This document shows, one piece after another, positions 15,179 through 21,977 of a stretch of DNA of 23,872 nucleotides. Origin of the DNA: an uncultured Clostridia bacterium. Lineage in GTDB: Bacteria; Bacillota; Clostridia; Oscillospirales; Oscillospiraceae. Numbering within the stretch: position 1 is the first letter of the stretch; each line of letters starts with the position of its first letter. The notes beneath the pieces are model-generated. The model had not been told where the DNA came from. It saw only the letters and a list, made by a program, of their open reading frames with translations, and ran no database searches. The position numbers and the translations under genes are program-made. The stretch lies in contig CAMNHH010000012.1 in assembly GCA_946539175.1 (NCBI GenBank), positions 1-23,872 on the forward strand. The letters are read 5' to 3'.

Positions 15179-15706
15179 ATGGAAGCGGAAGGGATGCTGG
15201 AGCTGGAGCTCCGGGACGATCAGTGGCCCTGGCAGGGCGCGGACCATGACCGGACCATCGTCCGGGCCATTGTAACGGAGGGGGACAAGCTCTGCTTTGT
15301 CCGGGTACGGCGGAACGACGCCTTCGGCAACGTGACCCTCATCGAGACCTCCGGGGGCGGCGTGGAGCCGGGAGAGTCTCTGGAGGACGCCCTCCGCCGG
15401 GAGCTTCGGGAGGAGCTGGGGGCGGAGGTGGAGATCCTTCGCAGGATCGGCGTGGTCAGCGATTACTACAATCTGATCCGCCGCCACAACATCAACCACT
15501 ATTTCCTCTGCCGGGTCCTGTCCTGCGGGGAGAAGCATCTGACCGAGGAGGAAAAGGAGCAGTTCCATCTGAGCACCCTGCGGCTGAGCTGCGAGGAGGC
15601 CCTGGCGGAATATGAACTGCGGGCCGGATCCCGGCTGGGGCGGCTCATCGCCAACCGGGAGCTGCCGGTGCTGCGGCGGGCAAAGGAACTGCTGGAGGCC
15701 AGATAA
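15179..15706 (+). CDS. Nudix hydrolase
   Basis: A 175-residue Nudix protein that would hydrolyse a nucleoside diphosphate linked to another moiety; the substrate is not evident. The start is ATG at 15179, with GGGAGG eight bases upstream and downstream of the promoter. The Nudix box G60 to A82 is fully canonical: G60-x5-E66-x7-R74-E75-L-x-E78-E79-x-G81, within GGVEPGESLEDALRRELREE. Before the box lies IVRAIVTEGDKLCFVRVRRNDAFGNVTLIETSGG; after it, DYYNLIRRHNINHYFLCRV, which resembles Nudix enzymes acting on larger substrates rather than MutT. It is the first gene of a three-gene plus-strand unit, 57 bases before the next gene. Confidence 0.88.
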   Translation: MEAEGMLELELRDDQWPWQGADHDRTIVRAIVTEGDKLCFVRVRRNDAFGNVTLIETSGGGVEPGESLEDALRRELREELGAEVEILRRIGVVSDYYNLIRRHNINHYFLCRVLSCGEKHLTEEEKEQFHLSTLRLSCEEALAEYELRAGSRLGRLIANRELPVLRRAKELLEAR

Positions 15707-15763
15707 GCCCCTGTCCGCCGGCTTGCCGCTCGGAGCGGAAAAAGCTTTTACGGGAGGATCTGT

Positions 15764-16519
15764 ATGGAAACGATCAACGGCGAATGGTATATGAAGGGCT
15801 GCGCCACGGAGGACCCGAATCGGCTGCGAAGCCCCGAATCGGCGGCGGAGCTGGTGCGGCGGATCGGCTTTCTGCCTCTGTTTTCCAACGGACTGCCGGG
15901 CTTCTCCCTGGAGGAGCGGACCTGGGCGGGGGACTGGTGGACGGACGATCCGGCCCGGGACCCCTGGGCCTGGCGGCAGGCGCTGGCCAGGGAGCCGGAT
16001 CTGCTCTACGGGAAGTTCTTTGACCGCAGGGCGGGCTTTATCTCCGCGGACTGGTTCCCCTACTTTGCCAACTACCGCAGAAACGGCTATGATTTTGATA
16101 CCCTGGTGGACGAGGGTCTGGCCCCGCACCGGGCCATAAAGCTGATGCAGCCCTTTCTCAAGGACGGGATGCCCAACGACGCGGCCCTCCACAGCTTCGC
16201 CCTGAAGGCCCAGGCGGGCTTCGGCAAGGGCGGGGAGAAGAACTTCGAGGGGGTGCTGACGGAGCTGGAGGCCCAGACCTTCCTGGTGATCGGGGACTTC
16301 CGTCAGAGGCTGAACAAGCTGGGCAGCCCCTATGGCTGGCACATCGCCGTGATCCAGACCCCGGAGTCCAAGCTGGGCTACGGACGGGTGACGGCGGCCT
16401 ACGGGGAGAGCCCGGAGCAATCGGCAGCCCGAATCAGGGAACGGCTCCTGGCCCTCTTCCCGGAGGCGAAGCCGGAGCAGCTCCGCAGGATTCTGGGCAG
16501 CAGCCTGACCACTGATTAA
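15764..16519 (+). CDS. AlkZ-related protein (putative DNA glycosylase relative)
   Basis: A 251-residue soluble protein with GGGAGG six bases before the ATG. I recognise the pattern SAAELVRRIGFLPLFSN, the repeated Trp/Asp motif WWTDDPARDPWAWRQALA, LLYGKFFDRRAGFIS, WFPYFANYRRNGYDFD and KAQAGFGKGGEKNFEGVLT followed by QTFLVIGDFRQRLNK. This matches a family found widely in Firmicutes that is annotated as AlkZ-related, distantly akin to the YcaQ/AlkZ crosslink-repair DNA glycosylases. No catalytic residue can be assigned with confidence, so a repair role is inference. It lies between a Nudix hydrolase and a HAD phosphatase with short gaps (57 and 22 bases), probably in one transcript. Confidence 0.6.
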   Translation: METINGEWYMKGCATEDPNRLRSPESAAELVRRIGFLPLFSNGLPGFSLEERTWAGDWWTDDPARDPWAWRQALAREPDLLYGKFFDRRAGFISADWFPYFANYRRNGYDFDTLVDEGLAPHRAIKLMQPFLKDGMPNDAALHSFALKAQAGFGKGGEKNFEGVLTELEAQTFLVIGDFRQRLNKLGSPYGWHIAVIQTPESKLGYGRVTAAYGESPEQSAARIRERLLALFPEAKPEQLRRILGSSLTTD

Positions 16520-16541
16520 ACAGAGAAGGACGTGGAAAAGC

Positions 16542-17192
16542 ATGGAAAGAAATACCGTACTCTTTGACTTTGACGGCACCCTCTTCGACACCGTGGAGGG
16601 CATCACGAAAAGCATCCAATACGCGCTGCGCAAGCACGGCAGGGAGGAGCCCCTGGACCGTCTGCGCTGCTTCGCCGGGCCGCCCCTGGTGGACAAGTTC
16701 ATGGAGGTCTACGGCGTCAGCCGCCAGGAAGCGGAGCAGCTGGTGCTGGACTTCCGGGAGCGCTACGTCCCCATCGGGGTCTACGAAAGCCGACCCTTTC
16801 CCGGCATCCGCGGTCTGCTGGAGCGGCTGCGGGCGGCGGGCCTGAAGCTGGGCGTCGCCACCTCCAAGCCCCAGAACATGGCGGAGCTGCTGCTGGAGCG
16901 GGCGGAGATGAAGGATTGCTTCGACGGGATCGTGGGCAGCCGGCCTGAGCTGAACAACGAGAAAAAGTGGCAGATTGTGGAGAAGGCCATGGCCCTCTGC
17001 GGCAGCGGCCCGGAGGAAAGCCTCCTGGTGGGGGACACCAAATACGACGCGCTGGGGGCGGCACGCTGCGGCATCCCCTGCGTTGGCGTGGCCTGGGGCT
17101 ACGCGGAGCCCGGCGAGCTGGAGGCCGCCGGCGCGATCCGCGTCTGCGGGGATATGGCGGAGCTGGAGCGGGTTTTGACCCGCGGGCTTTGA
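16542..17192 (+). CDS. HAD-superfamily phosphatase (phosphoglycolate phosphatase/5'-nucleotidase-like)
   Basis: A 216-residue HAD hydrolase of the Gph/YsaA-like subgroup, removing phosphate from small metabolites in the cytoplasm. Motif I is LFDFDGTLFDT, with nucleophile D9 and acid/base D11. Motif II is ATSKP, the motif III lysine lies in NEKKWQIV, and motif IV is LLVGDTKYDALGA. A helical cap domain occupies about residues 17-80. The subgroup usually acts on phosphoglycolate or nucleoside monophosphates, but the sequence alone does not decide which. It starts 22 bases after the AlkZ-related gene, SD weak (GAAGGA at some distance), and ends before a bidirectional terminator. Confidence 0.9.
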   Translation: MERNTVLFDFDGTLFDTVEGITKSIQYALRKHGREEPLDRLRCFAGPPLVDKFMEVYGVSRQEAEQLVLDFRERYVPIGVYESRPFPGIRGLLERLRAAGLKLGVATSKPQNMAELLLERAEMKDCFDGIVGSRPELNNEKKWQIVEKAMALCGSGPEESLLVGDTKYDALGAARCGIPCVGVAWGYAEPGELEAAGAIRVCGDMAELERVLTRGL

Positions 17193-17206
17193 ACCGCGAC
17201 AAAGAG

Positions 17207-17240
17207 AAAAGACCGGCCCGGTTTTCCGGGTCGGTCTTTT
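17207..17240. terminator. Bidirectional intrinsic terminator
   Basis: A 15-base stem with one G-T pair (17207-17221 with 17226-17240) and TTTT loop; the arms begin with AAAA and end with TTTT. It lies between the convergent HAD and foldase genes. Confidence 0.9.
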
Positions 17241-17257
17241 CACGCAAAGGCGGGGGA

Positions 17258-18799
17258 TCAGCCGTTGCTGGTGCTGCTGTTGTCGGTGAAGCTCAGATCG
17301 GTGTTGGCGTAGCGCAGCAGATCCTCGTTCACGGTGATCTCCTTGGCGGTGGCGATGCTCTGATACTTTTCGCTCCAGAGCGCGTTCTTCACCATGGTAT
17401 CACGGTATGTGGCCTCGTCGGTGGAGACGTAGCGGACCACGTAGTAGGCGGTGTCGTTCTCGTAGGTGGTCAGCAGGTCGCCGGCCTTGCGGTTGCTGTC
17501 ATACAGGAACTCGCGGATCTCCTCCATGGAGTAGGTCCGGGTGATGCTGTTGGTGGTGACGGTGTAGCCCAGGTCGCTGGCGGCCTTGTTGAAGTCCTCG
17601 TCGCTCATGCCGTCCTTGACGGCGGCGGTCAGGGCCACAAACTTCTGCTTGGCGGTCTCTTCGCCTTCCTTGACCTCTTCGCCTTCCTTGTCCTTGGTGA
17701 TGGTGATGACGTTGGCGTTCACCAGGCAGTAGTCGTTGGTGTCGCGGCTGTCGTAGCGGACGGTGTAGAAGTAGGTCTCGTTCTCGTCCCGGGCAAAGAC
17801 CTTCACGTCGCCCTCCTTGCGGGCCCCGTCAAAGAGCCACTCCGCGATCTCCTCGGTGAAGTAGGAGCTGACGTTGGTCTTGTTGTAGCTGGTGGTGGTG
17901 GCGTCCTCGGGCATCTCCTTCAGATAGCCCTCGGCCTTCTCCTTGGCGGCGGCCTTGGCCTCGTCGGTGTAGGTGGTGGGGGCGGCGGTGGAGGGCTCGG
18001 TGGACTCGGCGTCGTCGGCCTGCTTGTCCGCCTCGCTCTGCTCGGACTCCACTTGGGTGGACTCGGCGGCGGAGGTGGCATAGGTGAAGCTCACCAGGTC
18101 GTAGGCGCTGGTGTCCTTCTCATAGGCGGCCTTCAGCTCCTCGGCGCTGGGCTGGAACTCCTCGTTGAGCTTGGAGGCGTAGCCGGCGTACGTCAGGTAG
18201 AGCTGCATGTAGGTCTCGTAGGAGTCGGTGTCGCAGCCCTCGCCGAAGCGGGCCCGCAGATACTTGTCGGCGCTGGAGAAGCCGTAGGCGGCGGCCTCGT
18301 CGTTCATAGACTTGAGACTGGCGGCGATGTTGGCCTTGTCCTCGGAGCTCAGCTCGTAGCCGTTGGCCTTGGCGTCGGCCACCAGATTCAGAACCTCCCG
18401 CAGGGAGTTCTTCACGTTGTCCTTCATGTAATCCTCCAGGGTGCCCTCCCCGAAGAAGCTGCTCTGCTGGGACAGGGGGGTGTTGGGCTTGATCATGAAG
18501 GAATAGTTGCTGTAGAAGTTGGTGGCGGACAGATTGTAGAAGTAGTCGTAGACGGGAACGGTGATCTTCTCGTCTCCCACGGTGACGGCGGCGGCCTTCG
18601 TATCATAAGAGGGGCGGTTGACCAGGGAGATCACGCCGATGACGGCGGCGATACAGACCACCACAGCCAGGACGACGATCAGCACGTTCCGGAGCGTTTT
18701 GCTCCTCTGCTCCTTTTCCTCGCGGGCGACCAGATCTCTGGGGGACAGGCCCTGCGCCTCAAGCTCCTTGCGCTTCTTCTTGGATGCGGATGCGCTCAT
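17258..18799 (-). CDS. Membrane-anchored SurA/PrsA-like foldase (peptidyl-prolyl isomerase family)
   Basis: A 513-residue protein with a charged cytoplasmic leader (residues 1-36, rich in Lys, Glu, Arg), one membrane segment (about 38-60, VLIVVLAVVVCIAAVIGVISL) and a long extracellular part. The outer part has a SurA-N-like helical region (VPVYDYFYNLSATNFYSNY...EDYMKDNVKNSLREVLNLVADAKANGYELS). An acidic Ser/Thr-rich linker follows near residues 250-280. After that come two stretches resembling decayed PPIC/parvulin domains (YFTEEIAEWLFDGARKEGDVKVF; YSMEEIREFLYDSNRKAGDLL). It would assist folding of exported proteins. Isomerase activity is not assured. GAGAGG lies 12 bases before the ATG, a rather long spacing. 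It has its own promoter. Confidence 0.75.
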   Translation of the reverse strand: MSASASKKKRKELEAQGLSPRDLVAREEKEQRSKTLRNVLIVVLAVVVCIAAVIGVISLVNRPSYDTKAAAVTVGDEKITVPVYDYFYNLSATNFYSNYSFMIKPNTPLSQQSSFFGEGTLEDYMKDNVKNSLREVLNLVADAKANGYELSSEDKANIAASLKSMNDEAAAYGFSSADKYLRARFGEGCDTDSYETYMQLYLTYAGYASKLNEEFQPSAEELKAAYEKDTSAYDLVSFTYATSAAESTQVESEQSEADKQADDAESTEPSTAAPTTYTDEAKAAAKEKAEGYLKEMPEDATTTSYNKTNVSSYFTEEIAEWLFDGARKEGDVKVFARDENETYFYTVRYDSRDTNDYCLVNANVITITKDKEGEEVKEGEETAKQKFVALTAAVKDGMSDEDFNKAASDLGYTVTTNSITRTYSMEEIREFLYDSNRKAGDLLTTYENDTAYYVVRYVSTDEATYRDTMVKNALWSEKYQSIATAKEITVNEDLLRYANTDLSFTDNSSTSNG

Positions 18800-18830
18800 T
18801 TGTTCATCAATCCTCTCAAATAATTAGCTT

Positions 18831-18848
18831 GTCCCGGCTGTCCGGGAC
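18831..18848 (-). other. 5'-leader hairpin of the foldase gene
   Basis: A perfect 7-bp GC-rich stem (18831-18837 with 18842-18848) with a four-base loop lies about 5-25 nt after the predicted transcription start and about 30 nt before the start codon. It could stabilise the mRNA 5' end. No T-tract follows, so it is not a terminator. Confidence 0.45.
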
Positions 18849-18860
18849 CGATTGCAACCT

Positions 18861-18889
18861 ATTATACAGCGTTTCCCCTGAACTTGCAA
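18861..18889 (-). promoter_or_regulatory. Promoter of the foldase gene
   Basis: On the minus strand, TTGCAA (18884-18889), 17-base spacer and perfect TATAAT (18861-18866). Transcription would start near 18854, leaving about a 55-nt leader. Confidence 0.82.
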
Positions 18890-18928
18890 GAGAAAGTTTT
18901 GGAATTGACAAAAAGTTTGCAAACGCGC

Positions 18929-19126
18929 AAAAAAACCCCGCTGTGGCCGTGTGCGCCCATTTATAACCTGCACGAATAAGGCAGGTGGGTCGTCTCTTCA
19001 AGGCTTCACTGTTCCCAGCGTCCGCGGGCAAGCCGCGCGGGAGGTCTACAATCCACCGTGAAAGTATCAGGCGTCCCGTAAAAATGTTGTGGGTCTAAAA
19101 GGGCACATCACGCACCAAGCAGGGCG
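18929..19126 (-). ncRNA. ssrS: Probable 6S RNA (SsrS)
   Basis: About 198 nt on the minus strand with no coding frame. 6S RNA mimics an open promoter and binds sigma-A RNA polymerase. The two ends pair into a long closing stem: the 5' side (rc of 19101-19126) matches the 3' side (rc of 18936-18958) with a few bulges, from CCCTGCTTGG through GTGCCC. Seven T residues (rc of 18929-18935) follow, as in an intrinsic terminator. Inside are a 6-bp ACCTGC/GCAGGT hairpin (18967-18987) and a strong CCGCG/CGCGG terminal hairpin (19022-19040). The segments GACCCACAACATTTTTACGGG (19076-19096) and GTGGATTGTAGACC are ones I associate with Firmicute 6S RNAs. Recognition is from memory; exact ends are approximate, and no consensus -35 was seen. 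Confidence 0.62.
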
Positions 19127-19141
19127 TTTTTTCCGATTAAA

Positions 19142-19159
19142 TTATCATTTTTCTGATAA
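19142..19159. repeat. AT-rich perfect inverted repeat upstream of the 6S-like RNA
   Basis: TTATCA (19142-19147), six bases, then TGATAA (19154-19159). It sits in an AT-rich stretch of about 35 bases between the GC palindromes and the RNA's 5' end, where the RNA promoter must be. It could be a regulator site or a weak hairpin. Confidence 0.4.
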
Positions 19160-19212
19160 GCCTCCCCTGCAGGCAGGGGAGCTGTCCCGGTGCGCGCACC
19201 GGGGCGGAGGGC
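19160..19212. repeat. Palindromic intergenic repeat unit (CCTCCCC...GGGGAG / GGAGGG type)
   Basis: Two adjacent inverted repeats: CTCCCCTGC/GCAGGGGAG (19162-19170 and 19173-19181) and an 18-bp perfect palindrome at 19186-19203, followed by GGCGGAGGG. The overall plan, AAGCCTCCC - hairpin - GGGAG - second hairpin - CGGAGGG, resembles a small dispersed repeat common in gut Clostridia genomes (recalled, not searched). It abuts the stop codon of the DUF1292 gene and has no T-tract on either side. Confidence 0.6.
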
Positions 19213-19494
19213 TCAGTCTTCGTCCTCCTGATCTTCCTCGTACTCATCCAGCAGCAGCTCGTACACGGCGGCCAGCTCGTCCTCGTCGGTGACGGCCTCC
19301 AGAAGCTCCTCGCCGTCCTCCTCCGTGACCTTCAGCACGCTGACCTCCAGCTCCGTTTCCTCGTCCTGCCCGGCGGGGCAAACGCCCAGATAGGTGCTGC
19401 CCTGATATTCCACCGAGCAGAGGACCTCCAGCTCGTATTCCACACCGTCCTCGTCGGTGATGGTGATATAGTCGTCACCAAACAATTCGCTCAT
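19213..19494 (-). CDS. DUF1292 (YrzB-like) small acidic protein
   Basis: A 93-residue, strongly acidic cytoplasmic protein. The start is ATG at 19492-19494, with GGAGG eight bases upstream; the in-frame GTG at 19509 overlaps that SD and is rejected. The pattern DDYITITDEDGVEYELEVLCSVEYQGSTYLGVCPAG followed by a run of Asp/Glu (ELLLDEYEEDQEDED) is that of DUF1292, represented by Bacillus YrzB. Function is not known. In many Firmicutes it lies next to ruvX and alaS; here it stands alone with a palindromic repeat at its 3' end and a probable 6S RNA gene downstream on the same strand. It has its own promoter. Confidence 0.9.
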   Translation of the reverse strand: MSELFGDDYITITDEDGVEYELEVLCSVEYQGSTYLGVCPAGQDEETELEVSVLKVTEEDGEELLEAVTDEDELAAVYELLLDEYEEDQEDED

Positions 19495-19524
19495 GCAATT
19501 GGCCTCCACTTGATTACTGCCTAT

Positions 19525-19553
19525 ATTTTACCCGCTCCGGGCCGGAAAATCAA
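19525..19553 (-). promoter_or_regulatory. Promoter of the DUF1292 gene
   Basis: On the minus strand, TTGATT (19548-19553), a 17-base spacer and TAAAAT (19525-19530), about 30 bases before the start codon. Confidence 0.7.
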
Positions 19554-19640
19554 GTGGAAATATGGAACTGGCAAATAGCAGATTACGCAAAAAAAAGAAA
19601 GCCGATTTGTGCAGTGCTCCAAAAAAATAAAAATTTAGGA

Positions 19641-19670
19641 CTGGAAATTTGCGCTCGGGTCGTATATAAT
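19641..19670 (+). promoter_or_regulatory. Candidate promoter of the lepB operon
   Basis: TATAAT at 19665-19670 is a perfect -10; the best -35 at usual spacing is CTGGAA (19641-19646, 18-base spacer), which is weak. An A-rich stretch (19586-19632) upstream may act as an UP element. Confidence 0.55.
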
Positions 19671-19720
19671 ATAAAATGAAAGAGTTCGAGCATATCTGAG
19701 GCATACCACAGGAGGCGTCC

Positions 19721-20434
19721 ATGGAACCTAATTTGAAGCAGGAAATCCTGCCCCGTCCCCTCCCGGAGGGAGAGGGACCGGAGGCGGAACCGAAACAGGA
19801 AAAAAAGCCCAATCCCTTTGAGCCCAAGGGGATATCCGGCACAATCTATACCGTTCTCCACGACATTGTCAGCATTCTGGCGGTGATCATCGTGGGCTTT
19901 GTGTTCCTTGCCCGGCTGGTGGGGGTCTCCGGCAGCTCCATGTATCCCACCCTGGTGGGGGCCCAGGAGTCCTCCGAGTCCATGGGCGACTATCTGGTGC
20001 TGCGGAGCAATTTCCTCTCCGCCAGCTATCGCCAGGGGGACATCGTGGTGGCCTGCGTGCCCAGCTTTGACGACGGCAAGCCCATCGTCAAGCGGGTGGT
20101 GGCCGTGGGCGGTCAGACCGTCCGCTTTGAGACCGGGGAGGACGGTTGGCAGCACGTCTACGTGGACGGAGCGCTGCAAAGTGAGGCATTTATCAACGAG
20201 CCCATGGAGATCAAGGGCCCCTACGGCAACGGCTACAGCGTGACCGTCCCGGAGGGCTGCTACTTCATCATGGGCGACAATCGGAACAACTCCACCGACA
20301 GCCGCTACGAGGACGTGGGCATGGTGGACGAGCGTTATATTGTGGGCAAGGCCCTGTGGATCATTTTCCCCGGTCAGGACTACCGGAAGGGGAACGCCAG
20401 GACCTGGAGCCGATTCGGAGATCTCTATGAATGA
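19721..20434 (+). CDS. lepB: Signal peptidase I
   Basis: A 237-residue type I signal peptidase that removes signal peptides from exported proteins at the outer face of the membrane. AGGAGG lies five bases before the ATG. A long polar cytoplasmic leader (1-40, rich in Pro, Glu, Lys) precedes one membrane segment (about 44-66). Catalytic S73 lies in SGSSMYPTL and the general base K124 in PIVKRVVAVGG; the later box GDNRNNSTDSR (185-195) completes the S26 family pattern. The Ser/Lys dyad with one membrane anchor fits the Gram-positive SipS group. It heads the lepB-rbgA-rnhB-yraN cluster. In many Firmicutes rplS precedes this gene, but here there is an intergenic region with a promoter instead. 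Its stop overlaps the rbgA start. Confidence 0.95.
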   Translation: MEPNLKQEILPRPLPEGEGPEAEPKQEKKPNPFEPKGISGTIYTVLHDIVSILAVIIVGFVFLARLVGVSGSSMYPTLVGAQESSESMGDYLVLRSNFLSASYRQGDIVVACVPSFDDGKPIVKRVVAVGGQTVRFETGEDGWQHVYVDGALQSEAFINEPMEIKGPYGNGYSVTVPEGCYFIMGDNRNNSTDSRYEDVGMVDERYIVGKALWIIFPGQDYRKGNARTWSRFGDLYE

Positions 20435-21320
20435 GGATATGAATATTCAATGGTATCCGGGCCATATGACCAAGACCCGTCGGATGATGGAATCGGAGCT
20501 GAAGCTGGTGGACGCGGTCTGCGAGCTTCTGGACGCCCGCATTCCCGTCTCCTCCCGGAACCCGGACCTCGACGCCATCTGCGGCGACAAGCCCCGGATG
20601 ATCATACTCAACCGCATCGACATGGCCGACCCAGCCCGGACCAGGGCCTGGGCCGACCATTTCAAGCGGCTGGGCTATTCCGTAATCCAGACAGACTGCA
20701 AAAGTCGGAAGGGAATCTCGGATTTTTCCCCGGCGCTGAATCGCCTGCTGGCGGAGAAGCGCAGCCGCTACGCCGAGAAGGGCATGGCCGGCAAGCCCCT
20801 GAAGGCCATGGTGGTGGGCATCCCCAACGTGGGCAAGTCCAGCTTCATCAACCAGGTCTCGGGCCGGAAGGGCGCCAAGGCGGAGAACCGTCCCGGCGTC
20901 ACCCGGGGCAAGCAGTGGGTCACGGTGGACCAGGGCTTGCTGCTGCTGGATACCCCCGGCATCCTGTGGCCCAAGTTTGAGGACCCGGAGGTGGGCCTGC
21001 GGCTGGCCTGGACCGGAGCGGTGAAGGACGATATCCTGGACACCGAAACCCTGGCGGCCCGGCTCATGGCCCAGCTCTGGCAGGACTATCCCCGGGCGCT
21101 GACCGAGCGCTATAAGCTGGACCCGGCCCTGCTCTCGCCGGACTTCGACAGCCTGTCCCCCGCCGCCCGGGGCTTCGCCCTGCTGGAGCAGGCGGCCAGA
21201 AAGCGGGGCTTCCTGCTGCCCGGGGCGGAGCTGGACCTGGAGCGCATGTCCGGCGTCCTGCTGGAGGAATATCGCGCCTGCAGGCTGGGACGCTTTACGC
21301 TGGAAAAGCCTTCCCCTTGA
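20427..21320 (+). CDS. rbgA: Ribosome biogenesis GTPase RbgA (YlqF)
   Basis: A 297-residue circularly permuted GTPase needed for late assembly of the 50S subunit. Motif order is permuted: G4 NRID (62-65), then G1 GIPNVGKSS (131-139), G2 region PGVTRG (156-161) and G3 DTPG (175-178). The N-terminus IQWYPGHMTKTRR is the family hallmark. The ATG at 20427 overlaps lepB by eight bases and has GGAG upstream; a second ATG at 20439 gives a start closer to the usual MxIQWFPGHM, with a poorer SD. The C-terminal ANTAR-like helical region ends GRFTLEKPSP; the last residues and the stop codon are encoded by a palindromic repeat at 21306-21355. Confidence 0.96.
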   Translation: MNEDMNIQWYPGHMTKTRRMMESELKLVDAVCELLDARIPVSSRNPDLDAICGDKPRMIILNRIDMADPARTRAWADHFKRLGYSVIQTDCKSRKGISDFSPALNRLLAEKRSRYAEKGMAGKPLKAMVVGIPNVGKSSFINQVSGRKGAKAENRPGVTRGKQWVTVDQGLLLLDTPGILWPKFEDPEVGLRLAWTGAVKDDILDTETLAARLMAQLWQDYPRALTERYKLDPALLSPDFDSLSPAARGFALLEQAARKRGFLLPGAELDLERMSGVLLEEYRACRLGRFTLEKPSP

Positions 21321-21355
21321 GGGAAGACCCAAGCGCGCCGGAGCGGATGAGAGGT
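21306..21355 (+). repeat. Palindromic intergenic repeat overlapping the rbgA 3' end
   Basis: AAGCCTTCCC - CTTGA - GGGAAG (inverted arms 21310-21315 and 21321-21326), then GCGCGCCGGAGCGGATGAGAGGTG. I recall this layout (AAGCCTTCCCC...GGGGAAGGTGGC...CGGATGAGGTG) as a dispersed repeat of gut Clostridia. The rbgA stop TGA (21318-21320) is in its first loop, and its final GAGAGGTG lies just before rnhB. Confidence 0.6.
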
Positions 21356-21365
21356 GCTGCGAAAT

Positions 21366-21977
21366 ATGAAAACAAACGATCTGTACAGTTATGAAAACGA
21401 GCTGCGGAAGCAGGGGCTTTCTCTGATCTGCGGCATCGACGAAGCGGGCCGGGGTCCTCTGGCGGGACCGGTCTGCGCTGCGGCCTGCATCCTGCCCGCC
21501 GAGCTGAAGATCGAGGGCCTCAACGATTCCAAGAAGCTGTCGGAGAAGCGCCGGGAGGCGCTTTATGAGCAGATCACGGCCCAAGCCCTGGCCTGGGCTG
21601 TCTGCCTGGTGGACGAGAGGATCATCGACGAGATCAATATCCTCCAGGCCACCTTCCGGGCCATGCGGGGGGCTGTTTCACAGCTGGAGATAAGGCCGGA
21701 GCTCTGCCTGGTGGACGGCAACCGGGACCCGGGCCTGGGCCTGCCCACCCGGACGGTGGTGAAGGCAGACGCCAGCTGCGCTTCCGTGGCCGCCGCCTCC
21801 ATTCTGGCCAAGGTCACCCGGGACCGGCTCATGCTGGCCTATGACGCCCAATATCCCGGCTACGGCTTCGCCGTCCACAAGGGCTACGGCACCAGGGCCC
21901 ACTACGCCGCCATCGACGCGCTGGGCCTCTGCCCCATTCACCGCCGCAGCTTTCTCAAGCGCCATGGACCGGCGTAG
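21366..21977 (+). CDS. rnhB: Ribonuclease HII
   Basis: A 203-residue enzyme that cuts the RNA strand of RNA-DNA hybrids and removes ribonucleotides from DNA. Active-site residues are D25 and E26 in GIDEAGRGPLAGPV, D117 in CLVDGN and D135 in VVKADASCASVAAASILAKVTRD. NDSKKLSEKRRE is also typical. I prefer ATG at 21366; a GTG at 21354 is in frame but sits inside the only SD-like sequence (GAGAGG). That SD is about 11 bases from the ATG and comes from the repeat that follows rbgA. The gene overlaps yraN by 14 bases. Confidence 0.96.
   Translation: MKTNDLYSYENELRKQGLSLICGIDEAGRGPLAGPVCAAACILPAELKIEGLNDSKKLSEKRREALYEQITAQALAWAVCLVDERIIDEINILQATFRAMRGAVSQLEIRPELCLVDGNRDPGLGLPTRTVVKADASCASVAAASILAKVTRDRLMLAYDAQYPGYGFAVHKGYGTRAHYAAIDALGLCPIHRRSFLKRHGPA

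Noticed and set aside
17168..17183. GCGGGT-TTTG-ACCCGC hairpin at the end of the HAD gene
   Set aside because: It lies inside the coding region and has no T-tract; the true terminator is at 17207-17240.
16967..18823. A 618-codon plus-strand open frame opposite the foldase gene
   Set aside because: Val/Gly/Leu-rich nonsense product overlapping the HAD gene and the whole foldase gene; the minus-strand gene has a promoter, membrane segment and family features.
18905..18910. Perfect TTGACA on the plus strand
   Set aside because: No -10 hexamer at 16-18 bases and no plus-strand gene downstream before 19721.
19750..19786. Palindromic CCCCTCCCGGAGGGAGAGGG inside the lepB leader, reminiscent of the intergenic repeats
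   Set aside because: It lacks the second palindrome and the CGGAGGG or GGATGAG end, and it encodes an in-frame Pro/Glu-rich leader; chance similarity is likelier.
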